Shown here one piece after another: positions 27,963-37,333 of a stretch of 64,000 nt of DNA. Each line of letters opens with the position of its first letter. Position 1 is the stretch's first letter. A model generated the notes under the pieces. The model ran no database searches and was not told the DNA's origin. It worked only from the letters and a program-made list of their open reading frames with translations. The position numbers and the translations under genes were made by a program. Where the stretch lies: positions 1,656,109 through 1,720,108 of the forward strand of contig NZ_OY821667.1 in NCBI RefSeq assembly GCF_963682185.1. The letters are read 5' to 3'. This DNA comes from an uncultured Cohaesibacter sp. Its GTDB lineage: Bacteria > Pseudomonadota > Alphaproteobacteria > Rhizobiales > Cohaesibacteraceae.

Positions 27963-28816
27963 GCAATCTGGTTGATGTAGAAAATCTCTGGGTCCGGTTC
28001 CCCACCCGCACGGGCCTTTTTGATGCGGTGCGCGGCGTCAGCTTTTCCTTGGGAAAGGAACGGCTCGGCATCGTTGGAGAGAGCGGGTCTGGCAAATCCA
28101 TGACCGGACGGGCTCTTCTGCGCCTCATCCGAAAACCCGGTATCGTGGAAGCAGACCGTATGCAAATCCTCGGGCATGACGTGATGTCTTTGCCTGAAAA
28201 AGAGATGCGCAAATTGCGTGGACGGGATATTTCCATGGTCATGCAGGACCCGAAATATTCGCTCAATCCGGTCATGCGCGTTGGCGAGCAGATCGTCGAA
28301 ACTCTCTCGATTCACGAGAAGGTCGACAAAAAGCTTGCGCGCCAAAAGGCGCTGGAAATGCTCGAGGCCGTGGTCATCCGTGATCCGGAAAGGGTCTATG
28401 ACGCCTACCCACACGAGCTTTCCGGCGGCATGGGACAGAGGGTCATGATCGCCATGATGCTGATCGCCAACCCGAAAATCCTGATCGCCGACGAGCCAAC
28501 CTCTGCCCTTGACGTATCCGTTCAGATTCAGGTGCTGGAAATCATGGACAAGCTCGTGCGCGAGCGTGGCATGGGACTGATCTTCATCAGCCACGATTTG
28601 CGTCTGGTGTCCAATTTCTGCGACCGGATTCTGATCATGTATGGCGGGCGTATTGTCGAGATCTGCGAATCCGGCAAACTGGATCAAGCCACCCACCCCT
28701 ATACCCGAGGCCTCTTAAATTCCATGCCTCAGCTTGATCATAAGAATGAAAGACTGGAAGTGCTGAACCGTGATCCGGCGTGGCGTGACCAAGAAAGTGT
28801 AAGTGGGCTGCTATGA
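27959..28816 (+). CDS. Peptide ABC transporter ATP-binding protein, DppD-type
   Basis: Cytoplasmic ATPase of 285 residues. Walker A GESGSGKS, signature LSGGMGQRV and Walker B LIADEPTSALD are intact, and the H-loop ISHDLRL follows. It is shorter than the usual 320-330 residues of DppD, although the C-terminal HPYTRGLLNSMPQLD peptide-transporter motif is retained. Four-base overlaps join it to both neighbours. Confidence 0.93.
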   Translation: MSNLVDVENLWVRFPTRTGLFDAVRGVSFSLGKERLGIVGESGSGKSMTGRALLRLIRKPGIVEADRMQILGHDVMSLPEKEMRKLRGRDISMVMQDPKYSLNPVMRVGEQIVETLSIHEKVDKKLARQKALEMLEAVVIRDPERVYDAYPHELSGGMGQRVMIAMMLIANPKILIADEPTSALDVSVQIQVLEIMDKLVRERGMGLIFISHDLRLVSNFCDRILIMYGGRIVEICESGKLDQATHPYTRGLLNSMPQLDHKNERLEVLNRDPAWRDQESVSGLL

Positions 28817-29568
28817 AAAAAGCGCTGGAAATTCTCAATCTCAATGTCTGGTTCGGCGAAGAGCCCAATCGTGTCGACGCCGTCAAATCCGTCTCCTTTG
28901 CCATCAAGCAGGGGGACAGTTTCGGCTTGGTGGGAGAAAGCGGATCAGGCAAGTCAACAGTGCTGCGCGCGATCACCGGTTTGGTGCCGAACTGGAGCGG
29001 TGACATTGTCGTCGACCAGAAACAGCTCGGGGCCAAACGGGATAGAGCCTTCTACAAGACGGTGCAGATGGTCTTTCAGGACCCCTATGCCTCTCTCCAC
29101 CCGCGCCACACCGTTGATCGGGTTTTAAGCGAAACCCTGCAGCTTCATGGCTTTGGCGATATCGATACCAAAATTCCGAAGCTGCTGGACGACGTCGGGC
29201 TCAGCGCCGCCTTTCGCTTCCGTTACCCCCATCAGCTCTCGGGTGGCCAGCGCCAGAGGGTGGCTATTGCCCGCGCACTGGCGCCAGAACCGGAAATTCT
29301 TTTGCTGGACGAACCGACCTCGGCGCTGGATGTCTCGGTGCAGGCTGAAATTCTCAATCTTTTGTGTGATCTGCGCGCCGAGCATAATCTCACCTACGTC
29401 ATGGTCTCCCATGATCTGGCCGTGGTGGGGCATATGTGTGACGAGGTCGCCGTGATGCAGCATGGCGCCGTGGTTGAAATGATGACCGTCGACAAAATGC
29501 GCCAACAGCAAGCCGACCACCCCTATTCAAAGCATTTGCTGGAAAGCAGCGCCCGCTACAGGACATAA
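28813..29568 (+). CDS. Peptide ABC transporter ATP-binding protein, DppF-type
   Basis: Cytoplasmic ATPase of 251 residues, the partner of the DppD-type subunit. Walker A GESGSGKS, Q-loop QMVFQDPYASLHPRHTV, signature LSGGQRQRV and Walker B LLLDEPTSALD are present. It ends soon after HPYSKHLLESS, so the C-terminal extension of typical DppF (about 320 residues) is mostly missing; the cysteine-rich C-terminal cluster of some family members is therefore absent. It is the last gene of this operon. Confidence 0.93.
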   Translation: MKKALEILNLNVWFGEEPNRVDAVKSVSFAIKQGDSFGLVGESGSGKSTVLRAITGLVPNWSGDIVVDQKQLGAKRDRAFYKTVQMVFQDPYASLHPRHTVDRVLSETLQLHGFGDIDTKIPKLLDDVGLSAAFRFRYPHQLSGGQRQRVAIARALAPEPEILLLDEPTSALDVSVQAEILNLLCDLRAEHNLTYVMVSHDLAVVGHMCDEVAVMQHGAVVEMMTVDKMRQQQADHPYSKHLLESSARYRT

Positions 29569-29767
29569 TGTGCTGGCGCGCGCAACGGGCACTCGCTCAA
29601 TTGAGGGCCCATCCAGACCTGTATTTAGACGGCCATACGTGTCCAAGAGGATTGCAAATGGCCTATAAGGCTGCATGGCTGGCTTAAATAGTGCGGCAGA
29701 AAATGTACGAAACGAGAGACACACGGGGTCAAATCAGTTCAGTCTAGAGACGATGATGTGACCTGTT

Positions 29768-30724
29768 TCACACCCACCGAATATTGGGGGCCAAGGGTAC
29801 CGGATTAAGACCTTCACCAATCTTATCCAGATCAATCTGCTCATCAAGCAGGCTGGTTTGGATATTATCGATGATTTCCCAAAGAGCTTTTGATTGATTA
29901 TCCTTGCGCCACGCGAGTTCCAGATCGAAGGTCGTATCAACGTCTAGCGGGCGAGCGACCACATTATTGGGCAGGAACCGGGTCTGATATTGCGTGATGA
30001 GAGCAAAGCCGAGGCCGCTTCCCACCAATTGCAACCGCATGAGAATACTGTCACATGCCGTCCGTGTTGGCAGGAACGTGATTTTTTGACGGCGGGCAAA
30101 AGACTGAATAGCCGCGTGATAATTCGGGGCAAATTCAGGATCTGGAGCAACAAAGGGCAGACTGAGCAACTGGGAAAAGGAGACCTCGTCCTGTTTGGCT
30201 ATTATATGGTCTGCTGGAATTGCCGCGAGCAGTGGCTGGCTGATGATGACTTGTGAAAGCATCTCCGGGTCGGAGATCGGACCAGCCAGCACGGCCGCGT
30301 CCAAATCGCCGCTGTAAAGGCTATCGAGCAAATGTCTTTCACGTTGACCGCGGAAGGAAATATGCAAGCTATCGCACCGTTCGACGATATCCGAGAAAAT
30401 GTTGATCAGGAAGGGGGCTTCCGTGCCAGAGACAAAGCCTATCGTAGCACTGGAGGTCTTTTCGCTGGCAACATTTTGAGCTGAGGAAATGGCTCGATCG
30501 ACTTGATCGAGTATCCTGAGTGATTGTTCGTAAAATATCTCTCCTGCGCTTGTCAGGCGGACCTCGTGGGTGTTCCGAATAACAAGGGGAGTACCGACGA
30601 TTTCCTCTAGCTTCTTGATCTGGCGGCTTAGAGAAGGCTGGGCTGTATTCATTTTTTGTGCCGCCTTTGTGAAGCTCTTAGTCTCGGCCACCGCAATGAA
30701 GAACTTCATGTAGCGCAGATGCAT
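29768..30724 (-). CDS. LysR-family transcriptional regulator
   Basis: A 318-residue regulator. Residues about 1-60 (MHLRYMKFFIAVAETKSFTK, then AAQKMNTAQPSLSRQIKKLE) are the winged-helix DNA-binding domain and the rest is the two-lobed effector domain. The ATG at 30724 follows a GGGAGG ribosome site; the open frame runs farther upstream but reads as non-family sequence. It is divergent from the MFS transporter 526 bp away, which it may control together with the adjacent hydrolase. Its effector is unknown. Confidence 0.92.
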   Translation of the reverse strand: MHLRYMKFFIAVAETKSFTKAAQKMNTAQPSLSRQIKKLEEIVGTPLVIRNTHEVRLTSAGEIFYEQSLRILDQVDRAISSAQNVASEKTSSATIGFVSGTEAPFLINIFSDIVERCDSLHISFRGQRERHLLDSLYSGDLDAAVLAGPISDPEMLSQVIISQPLLAAIPADHIIAKQDEVSFSQLLSLPFVAPDPEFAPNYHAAIQSFARRQKITFLPTRTACDSILMRLQLVGSGLGFALITQYQTRFLPNNVVARPLDVDTTFDLELAWRKDNQSKALWEIIDNIQTSLLDEQIDLDKIGEGLNPVPLAPNIRWV

Positions 30725-31250
30725 TCTGATCCTCCCGAAATGCCAAAGCGTGTCTTGTGGTCGAGAGGTACATACCGGTTTGCGTACAGGACGAAGCGCA
30801 GCGCACATCCTCAAAGCCCCATGACCAAATGGCCCGGACCGGCATTTTCCAGAAGCGTTGTTTGTGGCACCCTCCAGTACAAAACAACGCATAGCAGGCC
30901 TTCCTCCCAGAAACGACCTGCTTAATCCTCCCGAATATTGAATAGACACTATACTAATCAAAGACAGTTCTCGATAGGTTTTTTTCTTGCTTCAATTTTC
31001 TTTATAAATATATGTAGGTATTAACGCATAAAAAGTGATCGTTATGCCAAAAAAGTATCAACTCAGTACCATTTAAGTATTATTCCTTCTGGTCCATGCC
31101 TATTTAGTACTGACAATTATAAAAATAAGTATTTCCAATGTATTTATTATACTAATAACGTTCCGCCTGTTATAAAGTAAAATTAAACGTCTTTTGTTGG
31201 CGGGAGGAGATCGCAACAGGAGGCGTTTATCAACGGGAGGAAATACAACC
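30725..31250. other. Divergent intergenic region, 526 bp
   Basis: The half nearest the LysR gene is GC-rich; 30950-31200 is very AT-rich with several short A/T tracts. It must hold the promoters of the LysR and MFS genes. I see no certain operator, and no coding frame with a ribosome site. Confidence 0.6.
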
Positions 31251-32513
31251 TTGAGGGATATATTTAGAAACCCGTGGTGGGTCGTCTTCGGCGCAGTGAT
31301 TGGATTGCTCGTGGGCAACGGGCCGGTTATGCAGTTCACATTTGGCGTATTTCTGAAACCGATTTCTCAGGACATGGGTTGGGATCGTGGCACGATTTCA
31401 CTTGCCTTGAATGCAGGGTTGGTCTTGACGGGTCTGGCCACCCCTATTGCGGGTCGAATGATGGACCGTTATGGCATCCGGTCAGTGGCATTGCCGGCAA
31501 TCACTGTTTTCGCCATGGCCACGGCAGCGGTCAGCCTCGTTTCCAGCTCGGCTGCGCTCTTTGTTGGTCTTTATGCAATCATGGGGCTTGCAGCGGCAGG
31601 TCAAACACCAATGCCCTATTCCAAGGCCATTGCGACTTGGTTTGATAAAAAGCGTGGGCTGGCGCTGGGAATTGCCATCTCCGGCGTGGGTCTGGGAACC
31701 GCTATTGTACCAAAATTCGCCATGTATCTCATACAGTCTTATGGCTGGCGTCAAGCCTATATAGGCTTGGGAGTGCTTACATTCGCCTTGGCATTCCCTG
31801 CCGTTCTGCTGTTCATCCGAGACCGCAAGGTTGCCTCCTCTGAGAAGGGCCAGGTTAAACTGATTATCCAGAAGGGAATGGTGACAGGAGAAGCTCTGCG
31901 CTCCTCAGATTTCTGGCTGCTCGCGGTTTCTTTCTTCTTTGTGGCGCTTGCTGCCAATGGTGCCATTGCTCATGTCGTGCCAATGCTGACCGACCGCGGG
32001 GTTGCGCCCGGGGTTGCTATTTCGGCACTTTCCGTTGCAGGCATGGCCTTGATTGGTGGACGTCTCATTTCTGGCTATCTGCTTGACCGCATCTTTGCTC
32101 CTTATGTGGCGGCAGCATTCTTTCTGGCACCTTTGGCCGGGTTGCTGGTGCTGATGCAAGCCCATGATGCTTCAATGGGTGCAATCGGAACGGTCCTGAT
32201 AGGCATTGGACTGGGCGCTGAAGTCGATCTGATCGCCTTTTTGTTGACGCGCTATCTTGGCAATCGGTCATTTGGCGAAATTTACGGATATCTGTTCCTC
32301 GTCTTCATGCTTGGCTCGGGTTTGGGGCCGATGATCATGGGGGTCTCTTTCGATCAATTTGGAGGCTACTCAGAGATCATGATGGTGCTGATAGTGGGGC
32401 TCATCATTTCCATCGGAATCATGCTGCGCATGAAGCCATATCGCTTCCCGCCCGAAGAGCTTATCGCCTCAGACGCCGACAAAGGGGCTGAAATTACCCA
32501 GCCTGCAGAATAG
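31251..32513 (+). CDS. MFS transporter, oxalate/formate-antiporter or monocarboxylate type
   Basis: A twelve-segment carrier of 420 residues. The loop between helices 2 and 3 is GRMMDRYGIRSV, the MFS motif A, and WFDKKRGLALGIAISGVGLG is typical of the monocarboxylate and oxalate/formate subfamilies. The TTG at 31251 is chosen because GGGAGG lies 10 bases upstream; the frame opens at 31194. With the amidohydrolase gene 201 bases downstream, it probably imports a carboxylate that the enzyme degrades. Confidence 0.88.
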   Translation: MRDIFRNPWWVVFGAVIGLLVGNGPVMQFTFGVFLKPISQDMGWDRGTISLALNAGLVLTGLATPIAGRMMDRYGIRSVALPAITVFAMATAAVSLVSSSAALFVGLYAIMGLAAAGQTPMPYSKAIATWFDKKRGLALGIAISGVGLGTAIVPKFAMYLIQSYGWRQAYIGLGVLTFALAFPAVLLFIRDRKVASSEKGQVKLIIQKGMVTGEALRSSDFWLLAVSFFFVALAANGAIAHVVPMLTDRGVAPGVAISALSVAGMALIGGRLISGYLLDRIFAPYVAAAFFLAPLAGLLVLMQAHDASMGAIGTVLIGIGLGAEVDLIAFLLTRYLGNRSFGEIYGYLFLVFMLGSGLGPMIMGVSFDQFGGYSEIMMVLIVGLIISIGIMLRMKPYRFPPEELIASDADKGAEITQPAE

Positions 32514-32714
32514 CTGCAACGGGCAGGCACTCTCTTACAACGCGTCACGACACCAGTCAGCCGACCCCGATCGTCGGCTGGCAACACTCCCCCTTTGACC
32601 ATAAGAGGCCGATTTCGACACCCGGACCTTTGCTTCGCATGAGCCGATAACCGTTCACGGAGTGTCTTCACCTCATGCCTTTCTTGTGGTCACGCAACAA
32701 AAATGGAGCAACTG

Positions 32715-33677
32715 ATGAAACATATTGCCCTGGAAGAACATTTTCTCACCCCTGAACTGGCTGGCTACATCGAAGAGACCTACCAGAATGTCAACAAGGA
32801 TCTGGCTGCGATGGCTGTTCCGCGGCTGATGGATGTGGGGCAGGAACGCCTTGATGTGATGGATGCCTGCGGACTTGACTTTGCCGTCCTGTCCATCGCC
32901 GGTCCGGGGGTACAGATCGAACCTGACGTGCCGCTGGCCATAAAACTTGCCAAGAAAGCCAATGATGATCTCGCTGCCATCATGTCCAACAACCCAGACC
33001 GTTATGGCGGGCTTGCGCATTTAGCCATGCAAGATCCAAGCGCTGCGGCAGATGAGCTGGAGCGCTGTGTAACCGACCTTGGCTTTCAAGGTGCGATGGT
33101 CAATGGCCAGACACTCGGTATCTATCTGGATGCACCCGAAAATGAAGTTTTCTGGGAGCGGACTGCTGCGCTGAAGGCGCCGGTCTATATTCATCCGGGC
33201 AACCCGACTAGCAAGCCGGTCTGTTTTGATGGCCATCCCGGTCTTTGGGGACCATTCTGGAGTTGGGGCGTTGAAACCGCGACCCATGCCCTGCGTCTTA
33301 TTCTTGCTGGTGTCTTTGAGCGTCACCCCGATGCCCGCTTGATTCTGGGCCATATGGGCGAAACCTTGCCTTTCATGCTGTGGCGTTTCGACAGTCGATT
33401 GCCGATTTCCTATCACCCTGAACCACCATTGCCCCATGCCCCCTCCTATTATCTCAAAAAGAACGTTACCTGCACCACCTCGGGCGTCTTTGACGACACG
33501 CCCCTGCGTTGTGCTCTGGAGGGGTTCGGAGAAGACAATGTGATGTACTCAATTGACTATCCATTCGAGGCTGCAGCAGACGCTGGAAAGTGGATTGAAA
33601 AAGCGGAAATACCGGCGCCCGTGAAGGAAAAAGTTTGCGCAAAGAATGCCGAATCCATCCTCCTGAACTTGAAGTAG
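32715..33677 (+). CDS. Amidohydrolase-family protein, dihydroxybenzoate/resorcylate decarboxylase-like
   Basis: A metal-dependent TIM-barrel enzyme of 320 residues in the Amidohydro_2/ACMSD-like group, which includes 2,3-dihydroxybenzoate and gamma-resorcylate decarboxylases. Metal-site residues are seen as EEHF near the N-terminus, YIHPGNP, LGHMGE and the C-terminal SIDYPFE Asp. The ATG at 32715 has GGAG seven bases upstream; an ATG at 32703 is also open. The neighbour MFS carrier suggests an aromatic acid or other carboxylate as substrate, but this is inference. A terminator follows. Confidence 0.85.
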   Translation: MKHIALEEHFLTPELAGYIEETYQNVNKDLAAMAVPRLMDVGQERLDVMDACGLDFAVLSIAGPGVQIEPDVPLAIKLAKKANDDLAAIMSNNPDRYGGLAHLAMQDPSAAADELERCVTDLGFQGAMVNGQTLGIYLDAPENEVFWERTAALKAPVYIHPGNPTSKPVCFDGHPGLWGPFWSWGVETATHALRLILAGVFERHPDARLILGHMGETLPFMLWRFDSRLPISYHPEPPLPHAPSYYLKKNVTCTTSGVFDDTPLRCALEGFGEDNVMYSIDYPFEAAADAGKWIEKAEIPAPVKEKVCAKNAESILLNLK

Positions 33678-33715
33678 TGTTTTACAGCAGCACTAATTGC
33701 TTTTAGTTCAAGAAG

Positions 33716-33751
33716 AAGCTCTGCCGACAAACCCTCTCGGCAGAGCTTTTT
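33716..33751 (+). terminator. Intrinsic terminator after the amidohydrolase gene
   Basis: A perfect 12-bp stem AAGCTCTGCCGA / TCGGCAGAGCTT (33716-33727 with 33737-33748) is followed by TTT. It ends the transcript 40 bases after the stop. Confidence 0.9.
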
Positions 33752-33949
33752 AAATCTGCCCGTTAAAGAATACGCGCACTGCATTATCCTAAACCATCCA
33801 GATGGGAAGGGGCTCCACTCTGAAATAACAGTTTGTGAAATGACTACAGCGCATAAGCTGAAGATCCTTTGATGCGTGGCTCATACTTCAGAAACATACA
33901 ACGAGAGATGCAAATTCGAGACACGGCTTCCCATCCTCGCAGCACGATA

Positions 33950-34861
33950 TCAGCCATCAAACGGGGCAAGCGTAACTTGCTTCGCCAACTCCGCCGATAA
34001 GAAATCCAGCAATGCACTTGTCCGACGTGCATGAATACCCCAAGGGGCCGATACAGCGTAGAGATTGGTCGCTTCCTGCGTATAATCCAGTAAAACGGGC
34101 TCCAAACGCCCAGCTTTGATATCCTTCGCAACATCAAAACTGGACTTCACCACCACGCCAGCTCCCATGACGGCCCACTGGCGAGCGGTCTGCCCATCAT
34201 TGATCATTCTGTCCCCACTTACGCGAACCCTCAAGGCTTTCGTTCCTTCTTTGAAAATCCAGTGGCTTTGAATATCCCCACCTGATCCGAGCAGAAGGCA
34301 ATTGTGGCGCGTCAAGTCTTTCGGGTGCGAAGGGCGGCCATGGCTATCCCAATAATCCGGAGAGGCACAGACAATTTTTTTGCCGCGTAAAAGCATGCGC
34401 GCACGCAAATCTGAATCCTGCAAGGGGCCGGTTCTGATCCCAACATCAAAACTCCCCTCCACAAGATTGATCATCTGGTCGCTCAGAAACAATTCGATTG
34501 TTACTTGCGGATTTTCATTCATGAAAGCATGCACCAGCGGCGCAATATGTTCACGTCCAAAATCATTGGTGACCGTGATCTTGATATGCCCCTGCAAAGC
34601 GCCCTCTTCCCGGAACCCTTCCATAAGATCATCCAGATCATCGAGTATCTTGCGGCTTCGCTCCAGAAAATGTTCACCATCTTTTGTCAGGGAGAGCTGC
34701 CGTGTCGTGCGGAACAGAAGTCTTGTTCCAACGCGCTCTTCAAGCTGCTGCAGGAGCAGCGTCACGGTAGACGGAGCCACCCCCCAGGCTCGGGCAACGG
34801 CAGAAAGGCTACCGGTTTCGACAATGGCAAGAAAGAGTCTCGCCGACTTAACAACATCCAT
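33950..34861 (-). CDS. LysR-family transcriptional regulator
   Basis: A 303-residue regulator. Residues 1-60 (MDVVKSARLFLAIVETGSLS, then AVARAWGVAPSTVTLLLQQL) form the helix-turn-helix; the effector domain follows, with an aromatic-acid-regulator style fold (CASPDYW, LLLGSGGDIQ). It is divergent from the PRISE/VOC/SDR/AKR operon with 120 bp between starts; an inverted repeat of the T-N11-A LysR kind lies next to its own start, so autoregulation and control of the operon are likely. Confidence 0.92.
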   Translation of the reverse strand: MDVVKSARLFLAIVETGSLSAVARAWGVAPSTVTLLLQQLEERVGTRLLFRTTRQLSLTKDGEHFLERSRKILDDLDDLMEGFREEGALQGHIKITVTNDFGREHIAPLVHAFMNENPQVTIELFLSDQMINLVEGSFDVGIRTGPLQDSDLRARMLLRGKKIVCASPDYWDSHGRPSHPKDLTRHNCLLLGSGGDIQSHWIFKEGTKALRVRVSGDRMINDGQTARQWAVMGAGVVVKSSFDVAKDIKAGRLEPVLLDYTQEATNLYAVSAPWGIHARRTSALLDFLSAELAKQVTLAPFDG

Positions 34862-34862
34862 A

Positions 34863-34879
34863 ATTCGACCTCATCGAAT
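34863..34879. promoter_or_regulatory. Inverted repeat, LysR-box candidate
   Basis: ATTCGA and TCGAAT are separated by five bases, with T at 34865 and A at 34877 (T-N11-A). It lies two bases before the LysR start codon and about 100 bp before the first gene of the divergent operon, the usual place for LysR autoregulation. Confidence 0.5.
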
Positions 34880-34981
34880 AGTCTTTTGAATTATATAGCA
34901 ATTGTACGTATGAAATCGAACTTTATATAGTAGAGACAGCGAATTTCAATAACCCGCACCAATTCCAGCCCGAGAGGACCA

Positions 34982-36031
34982 ATGAAAAAGAAACACGCTT
35001 TGGTGGCCGGCGGCCTTGGGGTCATCGGTCGCAATCTTGTAACCCATCTGTCGGAACAGGAAGATTGGACGGTGACGGCATTGTCGCGTCGCAAGCCGGA
35101 TTTCGAACCAAATGCACGTTATCTCAGTGTCGATCTGCTCAATGAAGAGGAGACGGACTCTGCGTTATCGAGTGCCGGGCCATTTACCCATCTCTTCTAT
35201 GCTGCCTATCAGGAGCATCAGGACCAACAAAAGCAAGTCGACGTCAACCTTTCCATGTTGCGCAATTTTGTGATATCTGGCGCGAAAGCATCAGCAAATC
35301 TCGAACGAGTGCTCCTTTATGAAGGCGCTAAATATTACGGCGCCCACCTTGGGGCTCTCCCAACTCCGGCTCGAGAGGATGATCCGCGCGTGATGCCTCC
35401 GATGTTCTATTATGATCAGGAGGACTGGTTGACTGACTTCGCCCGTGAAAAATCATGGGATCACGTCATCCTGCGGCCCGACGTGGTTTGCGGCTTCGCG
35501 ATTGGCAACCCGATGAATCTGGCAATGGTAATCGCTGTTTATGCGACCATTTGCAAAGAACTCGGCCTACCATTGCGCTTTCCCGGTTCAGTAGACTGCT
35601 ACGGCAAACTCGCCCAGGTAACCGATGCAACGCAATTGGCCAAAGGATCGACGTGGGCTGCAACCAACGCCTCCGGCGCGACAGCCTACAATATGACCAA
35701 TGGTGACATCTTCCGTTGGAACCAGCTGTGGAAGCGCATTGCCCAGCATCTCGACATGGATCCGGGAGAACCGATGCCAATTTCCCTGTCACAGATGATG
35801 GCTGACAAGGGCCCACTTTGGGAAAAGATCAAGAAAAAGCACGGGTTGGTCGACGTTCCCTTCGACAAGATCGCCGCATGGGGATTTGGGGATTTCATTT
35901 TCAATTGCAACTGGGACGTGATCTCTTCAACCACGCGCATCCAGCAAGCCGGTTTTACCGAAGTCGTTGACAGCGAAGAGATGTTCCTGCACCTCATCGA
36001 CAAGTTCAAAGAAAAAAGGGTCATTCCATGA
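34982..36031 (+). CDS. SDR-family reductase, PRISE-like (progesterone 5-beta-reductase/iridoid synthase type)
   Basis: Extended SDR of 349 residues. The cofactor motif GGLGVIGRNL is at residues 11-20, with SRRKPD afterwards suggesting NADP preference. YEGAKYYGAHLG, in place of the usual YxxxK arrangement, and FYYDQEDWL resemble the PRISE enone reductases rather than classical sugar epimerases. The likely reaction is NAD(P)H reduction of an activated C=C or carbonyl. First gene of a four-gene unit, its stop overlapping the VOC start by four bases. Confidence 0.82.
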   Translation: MKKKHALVAGGLGVIGRNLVTHLSEQEDWTVTALSRRKPDFEPNARYLSVDLLNEEETDSALSSAGPFTHLFYAAYQEHQDQQKQVDVNLSMLRNFVISGAKASANLERVLLYEGAKYYGAHLGALPTPAREDDPRVMPPMFYYDQEDWLTDFAREKSWDHVILRPDVVCGFAIGNPMNLAMVIAVYATICKELGLPLRFPGSVDCYGKLAQVTDATQLAKGSTWAATNASGATAYNMTNGDIFRWNQLWKRIAQHLDMDPGEPMPISLSQMMADKGPLWEKIKKKHGLVDVPFDKIAAWGFGDFIFNCNWDVISSTTRIQQAGFTEVVDSEEMFLHLIDKFKEKRVIP

Positions 36032-36591
36032 AATCTTCTGCAAATAACAGCAATCTGCGCGGCATCGAGCATATCGGCATCACCGTACCAGATCATGCTG
36101 AAGCCATTGCATTTTTCAAAGAGGCCTTTGGCGTGGAGGTTCTCTTCTCACTGGCCAGCAAGAGCGGTCCACCAATCACCGCTGAAGAGGTGGGCAACAA
36201 GAATGGCCTGCGGAAAGGCACGGCGATCGCTGCCGTTTCCATGCTCCGGTTCGGCAATGGGGCCAATCTCGAGATTTTCGAGATCGACCACCCGTTGGGT
36301 CAGACAAATTCTGGCATTTCCAGCATCGGGATCAGCCATTTCAGCGTAACCGTCGAAGATATCGAACTGGCCACAACCGACTTTGTCAGAGCCGGGGGCA
36401 GTCTGCTCGAAGGTCCTTATGATTTGACTTTGCAGGAGGAGGGTCCAGGCAACATGGGTTGCTTCGGCTTGACCCCATGGGGTTTGCTGATCGAATTCGA
36501 ACAGTTGCCCTCCCCCATGCAGTATGACGACAGTCCACGTTCGGACCGTTGGTTACCCGATCCTATCTGCGAAAAAGGGGAAAAGACATGA
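36028..36591 (+). CDS. VOC-superfamily protein (glyoxalase/dioxygenase fold)
   Basis: Encodes 187 residues with two beta-alpha-beta3 modules. The metal-type positions are His near the start (IEHIGIT), Glu in LEIFEID, His in IGISHFSVTV and Glu in LIEFEQL, so a metal site is probably intact. Members include glyoxalase I, epimerases and extradiol dioxygenases, and the reaction cannot be set. Its start and stop each overlap a neighbour by four bases, so it is translated as part of the operon. Confidence 0.85.
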   Translation: MKSSANNSNLRGIEHIGITVPDHAEAIAFFKEAFGVEVLFSLASKSGPPITAEEVGNKNGLRKGTAIAAVSMLRFGNGANLEIFEIDHPLGQTNSGISSIGISHFSVTVEDIELATTDFVRAGGSLLEGPYDLTLQEEGPGNMGCFGLTPWGLLIEFEQLPSPMQYDDSPRSDRWLPDPICEKGEKT

Positions 36592-37298
36592 CACTTGATG
36601 GACAGACCATCCTCGTGGTGGGCGGAACGTCGGGCATTGGCTTTGGCGTTGCTCAGATGGCGCAAGATCAGGGGGCAGCGGTCACCATCGCGTCCCGCTC
36701 CCAATCCAAGGTCGACAATGCTCTCTCGAAACTTGGAGCGAAGGCTCAAGGAATGACCTTGGACACCGGCGACGCCTCGGCTCTGGAAGCACATTTCCAG
36801 GCACATGGCCCCTATGATCACATCTTTTGCTCCGCCGCGAGTACCAAAGTCGACGCAGTTCGGAAACTGCCGCTCGACAATGCCTATGGCTCGTTTGACT
36901 CCAAATTCTGGGGTGCCTATCGGTTGGCGCGCTTCGCAAAAATAAAGGACGGTGGCTCGCTGACATTGACATCGGGCTTCCTCTCAATCCGCCCCAAGGC
37001 TGGCGCGGCCATTCAAGGCGCCATCAATGCCGCTTTGGAAGGGTTGACGCGCGGGTTGGCACTCGAATTTGCACCGGTTCGCGTAAACTGCGTGTCCCCC
37101 GGACTGGTGATGACGGAGATGTATGACACTCTTGAGGGCGATGGACGCAAGGCCATGTTCGAAGGAGCCGCTCAAAAGTTGCCCGTCGGCCTCGTCGGCA
37201 TCCCTCAGCATATTGCCATACAGGCTCTCGCCTTCATGACCAACCCTTACATGACAGGGCAAACGGTCTTTGTTGAAGGCGGCGGAGCCATTGCCTGA
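36588..37298 (+). CDS. Short-chain dehydrogenase/reductase-like protein lacking the Tyr-Lys pair
   Basis: A Rossmann protein of 236 residues. The cofactor motif GGTSGIGFG (about 12-20) and VNCVSPG are typical. The catalytic Ser region is TLTSGFLS, but where classical SDRs have YxxxK this protein has AAIQGAINAAL, so both Tyr and Lys are missing. It might bind NAD(P) without the standard chemistry, or use other residues. The start at 36588 overlaps the VOC stop (ATGA). Confidence 0.88.
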   Translation: MTLDGQTILVVGGTSGIGFGVAQMAQDQGAAVTIASRSQSKVDNALSKLGAKAQGMTLDTGDASALEAHFQAHGPYDHIFCSAASTKVDAVRKLPLDNAYGSFDSKFWGAYRLARFAKIKDGGSLTLTSGFLSIRPKAGAAIQGAINAALEGLTRGLALEFAPVRVNCVSPGLVMTEMYDTLEGDGRKAMFEGAAQKLPVGLVGIPQHIAIQALAFMTNPYMTGQTVFVEGGGAIA

Positions 37299-37333
37299 TC
37301 AAGGCACACAAGATTTAAGCAAGGAGAAATATC

